Positions 29,159-38,170 of a DNA stretch of 64,000 bases are shown here, in pieces (the first letter of the stretch is position 1; each line of letters opens with the position of its first letter). The notes under the pieces are model-generated. The model had not been told where the DNA came from. It saw nothing but the letters and a program-made list of their open reading frames with translations, and ran no database searches. The translations under genes and the position numbers were made by a program. Origin of the DNA: an uncultured Euryhalocaulis sp. (GTDB taxonomy: Bacteria; Pseudomonadota; Alphaproteobacteria; Caulobacterales; Maricaulaceae). The stretch covers positions 62,001 to 126,000 of the forward strand of contig CAJXKJ010000002.1 in NCBI GenBank assembly GCA_913055605.1, given 5' to 3'.

Positions 29159-30052
29159 TCAGTCGCCGAGCGGCAGCAGCGTGATCGCGTTCTGCTGAAG
29201 CTGGGGGACCAGCACGACATTGCGCGTGTCGTCGTATCCCAGCGAGGCCGGCTGCTCGATCGTGTCGCTGATCAGCGTGGATTCGCCGTCCAGCCCGACG
29301 CGATAGATGCCCGGCCCGAACGGATCGGACACGATATAACCGTCGTCCAGAATGACGACGCCGTCATAGCCGCCGTCGGGCAGGGTGATGGTCTGCTCCA
29401 CCTCGCCGCTGTCGGGCGACAGCATGACCAGCATCGGCGCGGCCACCGCGCCCAGCACGATGCGCCCGTCATTGTCGATCTCCAGCCCGTTCGGCCGCTG
29501 CAGCGCCTCGCCCTCGGCAAACACGCTGACCGTCCCGTCCGGCGAGATCTGGATGACGCGCCAGCTCTCCGGCTCCTCGCTGCCCATGTCGCTGACATAG
29601 ACCGTGCCGTCCGCCGCGACTTCCAGATCGTTCAGGAAGCCGGCGTTCTCCACCATATGGGCGGCCACCGGCTCGCGGCTCTCCAGGTCGAAGACGCGCA
29701 CATAGGGGCTGTCGGCGACATACAGCATGCCGTCATGCACCCCGGTGCCCAGCGCATTGGCCAGCGGCGCGTCGTCGCTGCCCTCGATGAAGCGCAGCTC
29801 CGCGATCGTGCCGTCCGGATTCACCGCGCTGATAAAGCCGTCATTGTCCGGCCCGAACCCGCCGACATTGCCGACCAGATAGCGGTCGCCCTCGGGGTCG
29901 TAGACCACGCTTTCGGGGTTGGAGAATCCGGTCACCTGCACCGCCTCGGCGGGCGCGGCGGCCCCGGCATCCGCGCTCGGTGCGTCCGCATCCTGTCCGC
30001 AGGCGCCGATCAGCGCCGCCGCGGCCAGCGGCAAAATCCGTGTCGTCTTCAT
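29159..30052 (-). CDS. SMP-30/gluconolactonase-like (NHL-type) lipoprotein
   Basis: Lipobox LIGACGQ; FSNPESVVYDPEGDRYLVGN...FLNDLEVAADGTVYVSDM...QRPNGLEIDNDGRIVLG. Confidence 0.82.
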   Translation of the reverse strand: MKTTRILPLAAAALIGACGQDADAPSADAGAAAPAEAVQVTGFSNPESVVYDPEGDRYLVGNVGGFGPDNDGFISAVNPDGTIAELRFIEGSDDAPLANALGTGVHDGMLYVADSPYVRVFDLESREPVAAHMVENAGFLNDLEVAADGTVYVSDMGSEEPESWRVIQISPDGTVSVFAEGEALQRPNGLEIDNDGRIVLGAVAAPMLVMLSPDSGEVEQTITLPDGGYDGVVILDDGYIVSDPFGPGIYRVGLDGESTLISDTIEQPASLGYDDTRNVVLVPQLQQNAITLLPLGD

Positions 30053-30129
30053 ATGATCCTCCCCGTGCGCGCCGCGATCCGGCGGCCCGCCTGTCCCGTT
30101 CCCCAACATACAGCAAGCGCCCCGTTCAA

Positions 30130-30672
30130 CTAGGGCGCGCCATTTTCCCAGTCCGCGCGCACGGCCGGAAAGCCCTGCATCGCCATGTCGTTGACCAGGC
30201 GGCGGACGGCGAAGCGCCATCCCGCCTCGGTCCGCGTGAATTCGTCGACATAGCGCCCGGCCAGCACCGGCTTGGGCGCGCCGTCAGGGCCGGGGCTGAC
30301 GAAGATCCAGCGCGACACGGCGCTGGCCGCGTCGCCGTCCAGGGTCACCGCGATATTGCCGACGATATGGAAATCGCTGGTCCAGACCGCGCCGGAGCCC
30401 TCGCCGAAGCTGGCCACCATCGCCGCCTCGATCGCCTCCGGCCCCACGACCGGCGCGCCGCCGCCGCCATGCCATTCCCCGTCTTCGGCGAACAGCGCGG
30501 CAAAGGCGTCATACTCCTTGGCGTCCAGATGGCGGCCATAGTCCAGGATCAGCCGCTCGATCGCCGCCTCGTCGGCCAGCGCCTGCACCCGCGCCGCGAC
30601 GTCCCCCTGCTGCGCCGCACCCGCACAGGGCGCGGCGGCGATCAGCAGCGCTGCAGCCAGCACGCGCCTCAT
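30130..30672 (-). CDS. Secreted SnoaL/NTF2-like protein
   Basis: Signal peptide; IERLILDYGRHLDAKEYDAFAALFAEDGEWHGGGG; start overlaps stop of 30669..32816. Confidence 0.85.
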   Translation of the reverse strand: MRRVLAAALLIAAAPCAGAAQQGDVAARVQALADEAAIERLILDYGRHLDAKEYDAFAALFAEDGEWHGGGGAPVVGPEAIEAAMVASFGEGSGAVWTSDFHIVGNIAVTLDGDAASAVSRWIFVSPGPDGAPKPVLAGRYVDEFTRTEAGWRFAVRRLVNDMAMQGFPAVRADWENGAP

Positions 30673-32816
30673 TGCGGGTCGGGCACGACCGGCACCGGCG
30701 CGTTCGCGGCGGCCTCTTCGCGCGCTGCCGCCTCGGCCTGGCTGATGTCCAGAAAGTCCTCGTTGGCGCGGGCGATGATATAGGCGTGCACCGCCTCGAT
30801 CTCGTCCTCGCTCAGCACGTCCTCGAAATCCGGCATGCCCTGCTCCAGACGCGCGCCCGTCACGATCTCCGCGAACTGGGCGTGCTCCTCCGGCGTCAGG
30901 ATGCGCAGATCGCGGTCGGACCCGCGTACCTCCACCCCGTGGCACAGCCGGCAATTATCGGCATAGACCTGCCGCCCGTGCTCGATCGTGTCTTCGGACG
31001 CCATGATCGGCGGCGGCGCGGCGATCACGAACTCGGCCTCTTTCAACTCCGGCAGCGTTTCTGTCGCGCCCAGCTTGAACACCAGCAGGCGCGCCGCGGC
31101 GCGCTGGGTGTTGCGGGACTCGTTGCGGCTTTCCACCGCCGCCTGACCGCCGCCCCAGCCCGCCGGCAGCGCGATATATTGCTCGCCCCCGGCCAGATAG
31201 GTCATCGGCGCGGCGATCGGCGTGGTCTGGACCGGCATTTCCCACAGCTTTTCGCCGGTGTCGGCCGTATAGGCGGCGAAGGTCTGGTCGGGCGTGCCCT
31301 CGAGCACCAGATTGCCGGCGGTCGACAGCACCCCGGTCATGCCCAGGCGCGAATGCTGGACGCGCCAGCGCTCTTCCTGCGCCACCGGGTCCCATGCCGT
31401 CAGCCAGCCATTGGCGCGCTCGGCCGCGTACTCGTTCATTTCCTGGATCGCGTGCGGGTCGCCCGCGCCGCCGAAGGACAGGCCCGCGTTCGGGCGCAGC
31501 CGCCGCGGCTCGAAACTGTCCGCCAGGCCGACGATGAAATGCTGTTCCTGCGCGGCGAAATACACCAGGCCCGTGTCGGGATTGAAGGACATGGGCGTCC
31601 AGTTATGACCGCCCCCCGGCCCCGGCGTCATCAGATAGGGCGTGTCGCTGGGGAAGGCGTCCGGAACGATGTCCGGCCGCCCGGTCTCCATGTCGATCCC
31701 GGTCGCCCAGGTGTTCGGCACGAAGGTCTCGGCGGAGATCAGCTCCCCCGTCGCCCGGTCCAGCACATAGAAGAAGCCGTTCTTCGGCGCCTGCATGATC
31801 ACCTGACGCTCTTCGCCCGCGATCTCCAGATCGGCCAGGATGAAGGGCGCGGTGGCGGTGTAGTCCCAGGTCTCGTGCGGCGCGGTCTGGTAGTGCCAGG
31901 CGTATTCGCCGGTGTCGGCGTCGACCGCCACGATCGAGGCCAGGAACAGATTGTCCCCCTTGCCCTCGCTGCGATATTCCCAGGCCAGCGGCGATCCGTT
32001 GCCGGTGCCGATATAGACGAGGTTCAGCTCCGGGTCGTAGGCCAGCCCGTCCCAGGCCGTGCCGCCTCCGCCCAGCGTCCACCATTCGCCGGACCAGGTC
32101 TCCGCCGCCATCTCCATCGCGGCGTTCTCGAACCCCTCCGCCGGATTGCCGGGCACGGTATAGAACCGCCACAGGAATTCGCCGGTCTCCGCGTCATAGG
32201 CGCCGACATAGCCGCGCACGCCCAGATCCGCCCCGCCGTTGCCGATCACCACCTTGCCGTCGAACACGCGCGGCGCCCCGGTGATGGAATAGGGCCAGTC
32301 CATATTGTCGAAGGTCTGGGTCTCCCACACCGGCTCGCCGGTCGCGGCGTCCAGCGCGATCAGCCGCCCGTCCAGCGTGGCGATAATGATCTTGCCGTTC
32401 CAGGCCGCCAGCCCCCGGCTGACCGGCTCGCAACAGGCATAGCGGCCCCATTCCCGCGCCACTTCGGGATCGTATTTCCACAACAGCTCGCCCGTCGCCC
32501 CGTCGAAGGCGTAGGTGACGTTCCAGGCGCTGGGCAGGTACAGCACGCCATCAATGGCCAGGGGCGTGGCCTCCACGCCCCGGAACGTCTCCAGATCGTG
32601 GAACCAGGCCAGGCCCAGCTCGCCGACATTCTCGTCGTCGATGCCGTCCAGCGGGGAATAATAGGTCTCGTCATAGGTCCGGCCGACGGTCAGCCAGTCG
32701 CCCGGCGTCTGGTCCGCCGCGGCGATCCGCGCGGAATCCACGTCCGCCGGCTGGGCCAGCGCCGCCCCGGCGCACGCCAGGCTCGCGGCCAGCGCCGCTG
32801 CAATCCGGGTGTTCAT
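30669..32816 (-). CDS. Quinohemoprotein PQQ-dependent dehydrogenase with C-terminal cytochrome c
   Basis: Vicinal Cys YACCEPVSRG, ETWDYTATAPFILADLE, C-terminal CRLCHG. Confidence 0.93.
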   Translation of the reverse strand: MNTRIAAALAASLACAGAALAQPADVDSARIAAADQTPGDWLTVGRTYDETYYSPLDGIDDENVGELGLAWFHDLETFRGVEATPLAIDGVLYLPSAWNVTYAFDGATGELLWKYDPEVAREWGRYACCEPVSRGLAAWNGKIIIATLDGRLIALDAATGEPVWETQTFDNMDWPYSITGAPRVFDGKVVIGNGGADLGVRGYVGAYDAETGEFLWRFYTVPGNPAEGFENAAMEMAAETWSGEWWTLGGGGTAWDGLAYDPELNLVYIGTGNGSPLAWEYRSEGKGDNLFLASIVAVDADTGEYAWHYQTAPHETWDYTATAPFILADLEIAGEERQVIMQAPKNGFFYVLDRATGELISAETFVPNTWATGIDMETGRPDIVPDAFPSDTPYLMTPGPGGGHNWTPMSFNPDTGLVYFAAQEQHFIVGLADSFEPRRLRPNAGLSFGGAGDPHAIQEMNEYAAERANGWLTAWDPVAQEERWRVQHSRLGMTGVLSTAGNLVLEGTPDQTFAAYTADTGEKLWEMPVQTTPIAAPMTYLAGGEQYIALPAGWGGGQAAVESRNESRNTQRAAARLLVFKLGATETLPELKEAEFVIAAPPPIMASEDTIEHGRQVYADNCRLCHGVEVRGSDRDLRILTPEEHAQFAEIVTGARLEQGMPDFEDVLSEDEIEAVHAYIIARANEDFLDISQAEAAAREEAAANAPVPVVPDPQ

Positions 32817-32944
32817 GTCCTCCCCCACTTTCAGTCCAGTGGCTGTATTGCCTGACGAAATACGCCATCGGCCGGGTTTTCTCCAACCCCGCCGCGATCT
32901 TTCACCGGCAGCGGCCGCCATTGATGCCGGACGGCGGCGGGACT

Positions 32945-34261
32945 ATGGAATCAAAGGCAAGCAGGCGACGTTACATGACCGTTACTGAATCCGATCCCGA
33001 TCCGGCCCTCGCCGCCGCCACGGCGCGCGAGATCGACCGGGTGCGCCGCGAGGGCGGGCTGGGCGAATCCGGCCGCCTGCGGGAGCTGTTCGACTTCCTT
33101 GTCGAACGGTCCGGGGATCCCTTGCCGCCAAAGGAAGTGGAGATCGCGGTCGCCGTCTTCGGCAAGCCGGAAACCGACACGCTGAAGGACGATCCGGTCG
33201 CCCGCGTCTATGTCCACCGGCTGCGCAAGCGGCTGGACGAATTCTACCGACGGGAAGGCGCGCCGGACGGCGTGCGCCTGGACGTGCCGAAGGGCCAGTA
33301 CCGCGTCGTGGGCCAGCGCGTGGGCGGGGACGCGCCCGCCGCCTCCGCCGGGTCCGGCCCGGATTTCGGCCGCCTGCGCCCCGGCGCATGGCGCCTGCTG
33401 GCCGCCGGGGCGGCGGCGCTGGTGCTGCTCAATATCGCGGCCTGGGCCGTTCTGGGCGGCCGGGACGCGGAGCCCGTGTCCGCGCATCCGATCTGGGCGC
33501 CGATGGCCAATACCGGCCGGCCGCTCGTGATCGTCGCCGGCGACTATTACATGTTCGGCGATTACGGGGATTCCCCATTCCTGCGCCGCCTGGTCCGCGA
33601 CTTCACCATCAATTCGCGCGAGGAGCTTCTGCGCCGCCGGATGGAGAATGCGGAGGACTATGACCGCTATACCGACGTCAATCTGCAATACCTGCCGGTC
33701 TCGGTCGCCTATGCGATGGCGCGGATCATGCCCGGCGCGCCGGACAAGCCGACCCGCACGGTTCTGGCCTCCGACCTGACGCCGGAAATGCTGCGCGATT
33801 ACGACGTGCTCTATATCGGCCTGCTGTCCGGCCTCGGCATGCTGCGCGACCCGGTCTTCGCCCGCTCCCGCTTCGCGGTCGGCGATTCCTATGACGAGAT
33901 GGTCGATACGGAGACCGACACCGCCTATTTCAGCGAGGGCTTCGCCACGGACTCCTATGACGGGATGTACCGGGACTACGGCTTCTTCTCCAGTTTCGAC
34001 GGCCCGGCCGGCAACCGCATCGTGGTGATCGCCGGCGCCCGCGACGCCGGCGTCAGCGGCGTGGCGGAGCGGCTGTCCAGCCCGGCGGCCTACGCCGCGC
34101 TCCAGGACGCGGCGGGCGATTCCGGCGCCTTCGAGGCCCTGTACGAGGTCGAGGGCCAGCAGAATGTCAGCCTGGACGCCCGGCTGCTGGCCGCCGCGCC
34201 GGTGGACAGCGGCGCCATCTGGGCGTTCGACGGCCCGGCCCGCGAATTCCCGGCGGAATAA
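32945..34261 (+). CDS. Membrane-anchored winged-helix DNA-binding protein with large C-terminal extracytoplasmic domain
   Basis: DPVARVYVHRLRKRLDEFYRREGAPDGVRLDVPKGQYRVV winged-helix-like segment; single TM LLAAGAAALVLLNIAAWAVL; start choice uncertain (32921/32945/32975). Confidence 0.75.
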   Translation: MESKASRRRYMTVTESDPDPALAAATAREIDRVRREGGLGESGRLRELFDFLVERSGDPLPPKEVEIAVAVFGKPETDTLKDDPVARVYVHRLRKRLDEFYRREGAPDGVRLDVPKGQYRVVGQRVGGDAPAASAGSGPDFGRLRPGAWRLLAAGAAALVLLNIAAWAVLGGRDAEPVSAHPIWAPMANTGRPLVIVAGDYYMFGDYGDSPFLRRLVRDFTINSREELLRRRMENAEDYDRYTDVNLQYLPVSVAYAMARIMPGAPDKPTRTVLASDLTPEMLRDYDVLYIGLLSGLGMLRDPVFARSRFAVGDSYDEMVDTETDTAYFSEGFATDSYDGMYRDYGFFSSFDGPAGNRIVVIAGARDAGVSGVAERLSSPAAYAALQDAAGDSGAFEALYEVEGQQNVSLDARLLAAAPVDSGAIWAFDGPAREFPAE

Positions 34262-34289
34262 GGCGCCGCGGCCGTCATGGCTAACGGGG

Positions 34290-34319
34290 CGTAAATGCCC
34301 GGAATTGCTGGCATTTACG
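34290..34319. promoter_or_regulatory. Perfect inverted repeat upstream of the pilin operon
   Basis: CGTAAATGCC-10 nt-GGCATTTACG, no T-tract following. Confidence 0.5.
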
Positions 34320-34373
34320 TGATTTCAATGCCTTCCAACCCATAAAGACGCTCAAACAAAAGCGTTCGGGTGG

Positions 34374-35012
34374 ATGGATATGAGCAGGCGGCAGCGGGGC
34401 TTTACCCTCGTGGAGCTGATGATCGTCGTCACGATCATCGGCATCCTGTCGGCGATCGCGGCGCCGATGTTCCTGGGCTATCTGCGCGAGGCCCATCTGA
34501 ACGAGGCGCGCCCCTATCTTCTCGAAATCGCGACCAAGCAGCGCGCCTATAAATACCGCAACGGCGCCTATTGCTGCGACGGCGAAAGCGGGCTGGACGA
34601 GTCCGATTACGCGCCCGAACTGGGCGTCGACCTGAACGAGGTCGGCAATTTCTGTTTCGCCGTGATCTGCCGCGATTCCTCGCTCTGCGAAAACCCGACA
34701 TCGACCAGCTTCATCGCCGCCTCGGAATCCGGAGACCCGACTGTGGAGTTCGAGGTCTGGGCCATCCTGCGGGACACCGCGACGGCCAGCGTTTCCGGTC
34801 CGAACAACGCCACCTGCCGGATGGACAGCGACAAGCAGGACCCGACCGGCTGGGTCGCCGCCGCCAATTCCGGACAGGCCGGGCGTCAGGGCCGCGCCAT
34901 CGTCTACCGCTATCCCGCCCCGCCCAACGGCCGGGACGCGGTGAACGGCGCCGACGGCGTGCGCATGAACTGGGTGGAGGGCGTCAGTGTCGCGCACGCC
35001 CTCACCCCGTAA
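34374..35012 (+). CDS. Type IV prepilin-like protein
   Basis: RRQRGFTLVELMIVVTIIGILSAIAAPMFLGYLREAHLNEARPYLLEIATKQRAYK; PilD cleavage site. Confidence 0.92.
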   Translation: MDMSRRQRGFTLVELMIVVTIIGILSAIAAPMFLGYLREAHLNEARPYLLEIATKQRAYKYRNGAYCCDGESGLDESDYAPELGVDLNEVGNFCFAVICRDSSLCENPTSTSFIAASESGDPTVEFEVWAILRDTATASVSGPNNATCRMDSDKQDPTGWVAAANSGQAGRQGRAIVYRYPAPPNGRDAVNGADGVRMNWVEGVSVAHALTP

Positions 35013-35685
35013 GACGCGCGCCCGGCGGGCGCAGCGCGGTTTCACCCTTGTCGAGGTGATGGCGGCGGGCGTGATCCTGTCGATCTTCGTGCTGGGCGTC
35101 AGCGGCCTGTGGCGCGCCTCGACCAACCAGGTCTCCGACCTGATGGTCCGCCAGAAGGCCGTCTTCGCCCTGAACGCGGAGATGGAGCGCCTGACCGCGC
35201 TCTACAGCTACACGACGTTCGGCGTGAACGGCCCGGTCAGCACGACCAATTATTCCGGCGGCCTGCTGCCGACCCACCGCCTGATCTATCCGCTCGACAT
35301 GGACGATTACATGGACGGGGACGACGACAACGATTTCGTCACCAGCTCCTTCTCGTCGTTCCGCGACGATTCCGAATTCCTCGTCTATGTCGACCGCAGC
35401 TACTGGACCTACAACAACCGCGCCTATGTCTGGCTCGACCGCGACAGGAACGTCGCCGCGCGCCTGTCCTGGATCACCAATGACATCAATGTCGTGTTCT
35501 GCATCGGGGCGGACAATTGCTCCTGCCACGATTTCGACGGCTCCAGCAGTCCGCTGTTCAAGGATTATTGCCGCTATCTGACCCTGTATCTGGAATATCC
35601 GTACCGCTCGGATTCCGACGGCGACATGACCGCCGGCCCGGGTCTGCAGTCGCTCTCGCTCAAGACCATCGTGGGCCGCCTGTGA
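34987..35685 (+). CDS. PilV-like minor pilin (GTG start)
   Basis: AQRGFTLVEVMAAGVILSIFVLGVSGLWRAS. Confidence 0.88.
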   Translation: MSRTPSPRKTRARRAQRGFTLVEVMAAGVILSIFVLGVSGLWRASTNQVSDLMVRQKAVFALNAEMERLTALYSYTTFGVNGPVSTTNYSGGLLPTHRLIYPLDMDDYMDGDDDNDFVTSSFSSFRDDSEFLVYVDRSYWTYNNRAYVWLDRDRNVAARLSWITNDINVVFCIGADNCSCHDFDGSSSPLFKDYCRYLTLYLEYPYRSDSDGDMTAGPGLQSLSLKTIVGRL

Positions 35686-36281
35686 GCCGCCGCGCCGCCC
35701 CCCGCGCCCAGCGCGGCTTTACGCTGTTCGAGCTGATGGCCGCTGTGACGATCAGCGCCGCGGTGCTGGCCCCCGCGATGGCGCTAATGTTCGCGGCCAT
35801 GGAATGGTCGACCCAGTCCGCCAGCCAGATCCGGCTGAACCAGCAGGCGCGCCTGATGCAGAGCGCGCTGATGGACGGCATGGCCACCACCTCCTCCGGC
35901 AAGGACGGCGTCAATTACGCCTACGGCCTGCGCGGCCGCGAAGAGGCGCCCAGCGGCAAGTGGAGCAACGGCTACACGCTGCGCTATCGCAGCAACAATA
36001 TCTGGGTCGAGGGCGACACGTTCACGACCATGACCGTGTCCTGCACCGATGTCGCCGATCCGCTGCCGGCCTGCTCCGGCCCCGGCGTCCAGCAGGTCGA
36101 CGGCTATCTGGCGCTGGAGCCCGAGGTGGAGGACGACGAGCGCAGCGTCGACGACCGCACGGTGGAGGTCACCCTCACCATCGTCGACCCGTTCGAGGCC
36201 CAGCGCCTGGAGAACCCGCGCGAGGTCACGGAGACCTATCGCCTGATCGCCACCATGATGCGCGACGAGAACGATCCATGA
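35682..36281 (+). CDS. PilW/PulJ-like minor pilin (GTG start)
   Basis: AQRGFTLFELMAAVTISAAVLAPAMALMFAAMEWS. Confidence 0.88.
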   Translation: MSRRAAPRAQRGFTLFELMAAVTISAAVLAPAMALMFAAMEWSTQSASQIRLNQQARLMQSALMDGMATTSSGKDGVNYAYGLRGREEAPSGKWSNGYTLRYRSNNIWVEGDTFTTMTVSCTDVADPLPACSGPGVQQVDGYLALEPEVEDDERSVDDRTVEVTLTIVDPFEAQRLENPREVTETYRLIATMMRDENDP

Positions 36282-36883
36282 GCCGGCAATCCGAACGCGG
36301 CAACGTGATCGCGGCGGTGACGGTGATCGGCGCCGCCAGCACGCTGGCTTTGTCCGCCCTGATGAACAATTCGGTGGGGATCGAGGCCCGCGCCATCGAA
36401 CAGAATCTGGCCGAGACCCGCGCCTATTGGGCGTCGATGGGCCATTTCCGCTACGCCATGGCCCGCACGCGCTACAGCGCGGCCTGCGGCCAGTGGTGGG
36501 GATGCGTGGAAAGCGAAACCGCGACCGACGCGATGAAGGCCGCGACGCTGAATTCCTATCTGGGCGAAATCTCGTCCCTGCGGACCTTCACCTATCCGGA
36601 GGAGGACAGCGACTATTTCCTGCGCCTGACCTTCACCGCCGCGCCGGACGAGGACCCCTCGCGCAAGGATTATAGCGGCTGGCTGAAAATCCGCAGCGCG
36701 CTGAACGGCGCGCAGGGCGACGTGCCGGTGCTGAACGATCTGGGCGACTCCATCCCCATGTACGAAATCCGCTTCTGCCTGGGCGAGGATCCGGGCGACG
36801 AGTGCGAAAAGATCAACAAGGACAATGGCGGGCGCTTCAAAAAAGGCGTCCAGGTGAACCGGTTCAGCCGCCTGCCGGGATAG
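36278..36883 (+). CDS. PilX/GspK-like minor pilin-like protein
   Basis: MSRQSERGNVIAAVTVIGAASTLALSALMNNSVG; position in minor-pilin cluster; ATGA-type overlap. Confidence 0.7.
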   Translation: MSRQSERGNVIAAVTVIGAASTLALSALMNNSVGIEARAIEQNLAETRAYWASMGHFRYAMARTRYSAACGQWWGCVESETATDAMKAATLNSYLGEISSLRTFTYPEEDSDYFLRLTFTAAPDEDPSRKDYSGWLKIRSALNGAQGDVPVLNDLGDSIPMYEIRFCLGEDPGDECEKINKDNGGRFKKGVQVNRFSRLPG

Positions 36884-36982
36884 GGCGGGTTCACCCTGCC
36901 GATTAAGCCGGTCTTAAGCGGCGCGGACCAATCTGGCGCGCGCGGCCCCTGTGCCGGCCGCAGGAGGACCCCGGTCACGCCC

Positions 36983-37342
36983 ATGACGCCGGAAACCGCC
37001 ACGCCCGAAGGGGCCGAACAGCGCCGCGAACGCCGCTACAAGGTCGATCTGTGGGGGGAAATCCGCTTCGAGGACGGAGCGATCCCCGTCCGGATCGGCG
37101 ATCTGTCGGCCTCCGGCGCCTTTCTCTATATGGAAAATCCGCCCCCGCGCGGCTGCGTCGTCACCCTGCACATCCAGGACTACGGCGATATCGAGGTGGA
37201 GATCATGCACGCCTCGGATTCCTATTGCGGCGTGGCGATGAAGAATCCGGCGGCCCATCGCGGCCCGCTGCTGGAATGGCTGCGCCAGGAAGTGCTGGTC
37301 GACGCCGAAACCGGATGGGCGGCCCAGGCCGGACCCCGGTGA
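36983..37342 (+). CDS. PilZ domain protein (predicted c-di-GMP binding)
   Basis: RRERRYKVDLWGEIRF...GDLSASGAFLYM (RxxxR and DxSxxG). Confidence 0.9.
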   Translation: MTPETATPEGAEQRRERRYKVDLWGEIRFEDGAIPVRIGDLSASGAFLYMENPPPRGCVVTLHIQDYGDIEVEIMHASDSYCGVAMKNPAAHRGPLLEWLRQEVLVDAETGWAAQAGPR

Positions 37343-38163
37343 GCGAAGCGGCGCTTCTGACGGCGATCGTCCTGACATTCGCGGGCCTGACGGGCCTCGC
37401 GATCGGCAGTTTCCTGAACGTCCTGATCGCGCGCACCCCGCGCCTGATCGACGCCGCCGATGGCGGCGGCCCCGCCTATGTCCTGCGCGGCCTTGCCTGG
37501 CCGCCTTCGCAATGCGGCCATTGCGGCCAGCGCCTGTCCTGGCGCGACAATATCCCCGCCGCCTCCTGGCTGATCCTGCGCGGCCGCTGCCGCAACTGCG
37601 GGACCGCCTATGGCGCGCGCTATCTGTTTGTCGAACTGGCCGGGGCGGCCATCGCAATCACCGCCGCCGCCGCCTTCGGCCCGACCGGCCAGGCCGTGCT
37701 GATCGCTTTGTTCGGCATGGGGCTGCTGGCCCTGATCCTGATCGATCTGGAAGAACAATTGCTGCCGGACGTGATCGTCGCCCCGCTGCTGGCCCTCGGC
37801 CTTTTGTGGCAGGCGCTTTATGGCGCGGGTCTGGTCGACGGCCTGCTCGGCGCGGCGGCGGCCTTCGCCGTGCTGTGGGCGATCCGCGCGGCCTATAAGC
37901 TCTATGCGGGCGTCGAGGGGATGGGGTTCGGCGATCTGAAATTCGCCGCCATGCTGGGCGCCTGGACCGGCCTCGCCGCGATCCCGGCGGCGCTGTTCAT
38001 CGCCTTCGCCGCCGGCGCGGTGGTCAGCCTGACTTTGATGGTGCTTGGAAAGATGCGGCGCGATACGCCCGCCCCGTTCGGTCCGTTCCTGGCCGCTGGC
38101 GCGCTCGCCGTCCTGGCCGTTCCGGCCCTGCCCGCCGCGCTCGCGCGCCTCTCGGGCTTCTAG
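37339..38163 (+). CDS. pilD: Prepilin peptidase
   Basis: IGSFLNVLIARTPR, CGHCGQRLSWRDNIPAASWLILRGRCRNC, GMGFGDLKFAAMLGAWTG; GTG start at 37339. Confidence 0.95.
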   Translation: MSEAALLTAIVLTFAGLTGLAIGSFLNVLIARTPRLIDAADGGGPAYVLRGLAWPPSQCGHCGQRLSWRDNIPAASWLILRGRCRNCGTAYGARYLFVELAGAAIAITAAAAFGPTGQAVLIALFGMGLLALILIDLEEQLLPDVIVAPLLALGLLWQALYGAGLVDGLLGAAAAFAVLWAIRAAYKLYAGVEGMGFGDLKFAAMLGAWTGLAAIPAALFIAFAAGAVVSLTLMVLGKMRRDTPAPFGPFLAAGALAVLAVPALPAALARLSGF

Positions 38164-38170
38164 GCGGCGT

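Noticed and set aside
30672-32855. 727-aa plus-strand ORF
   Set aside because: Shadow frame of the quinohemoprotein gene 30669..32816.
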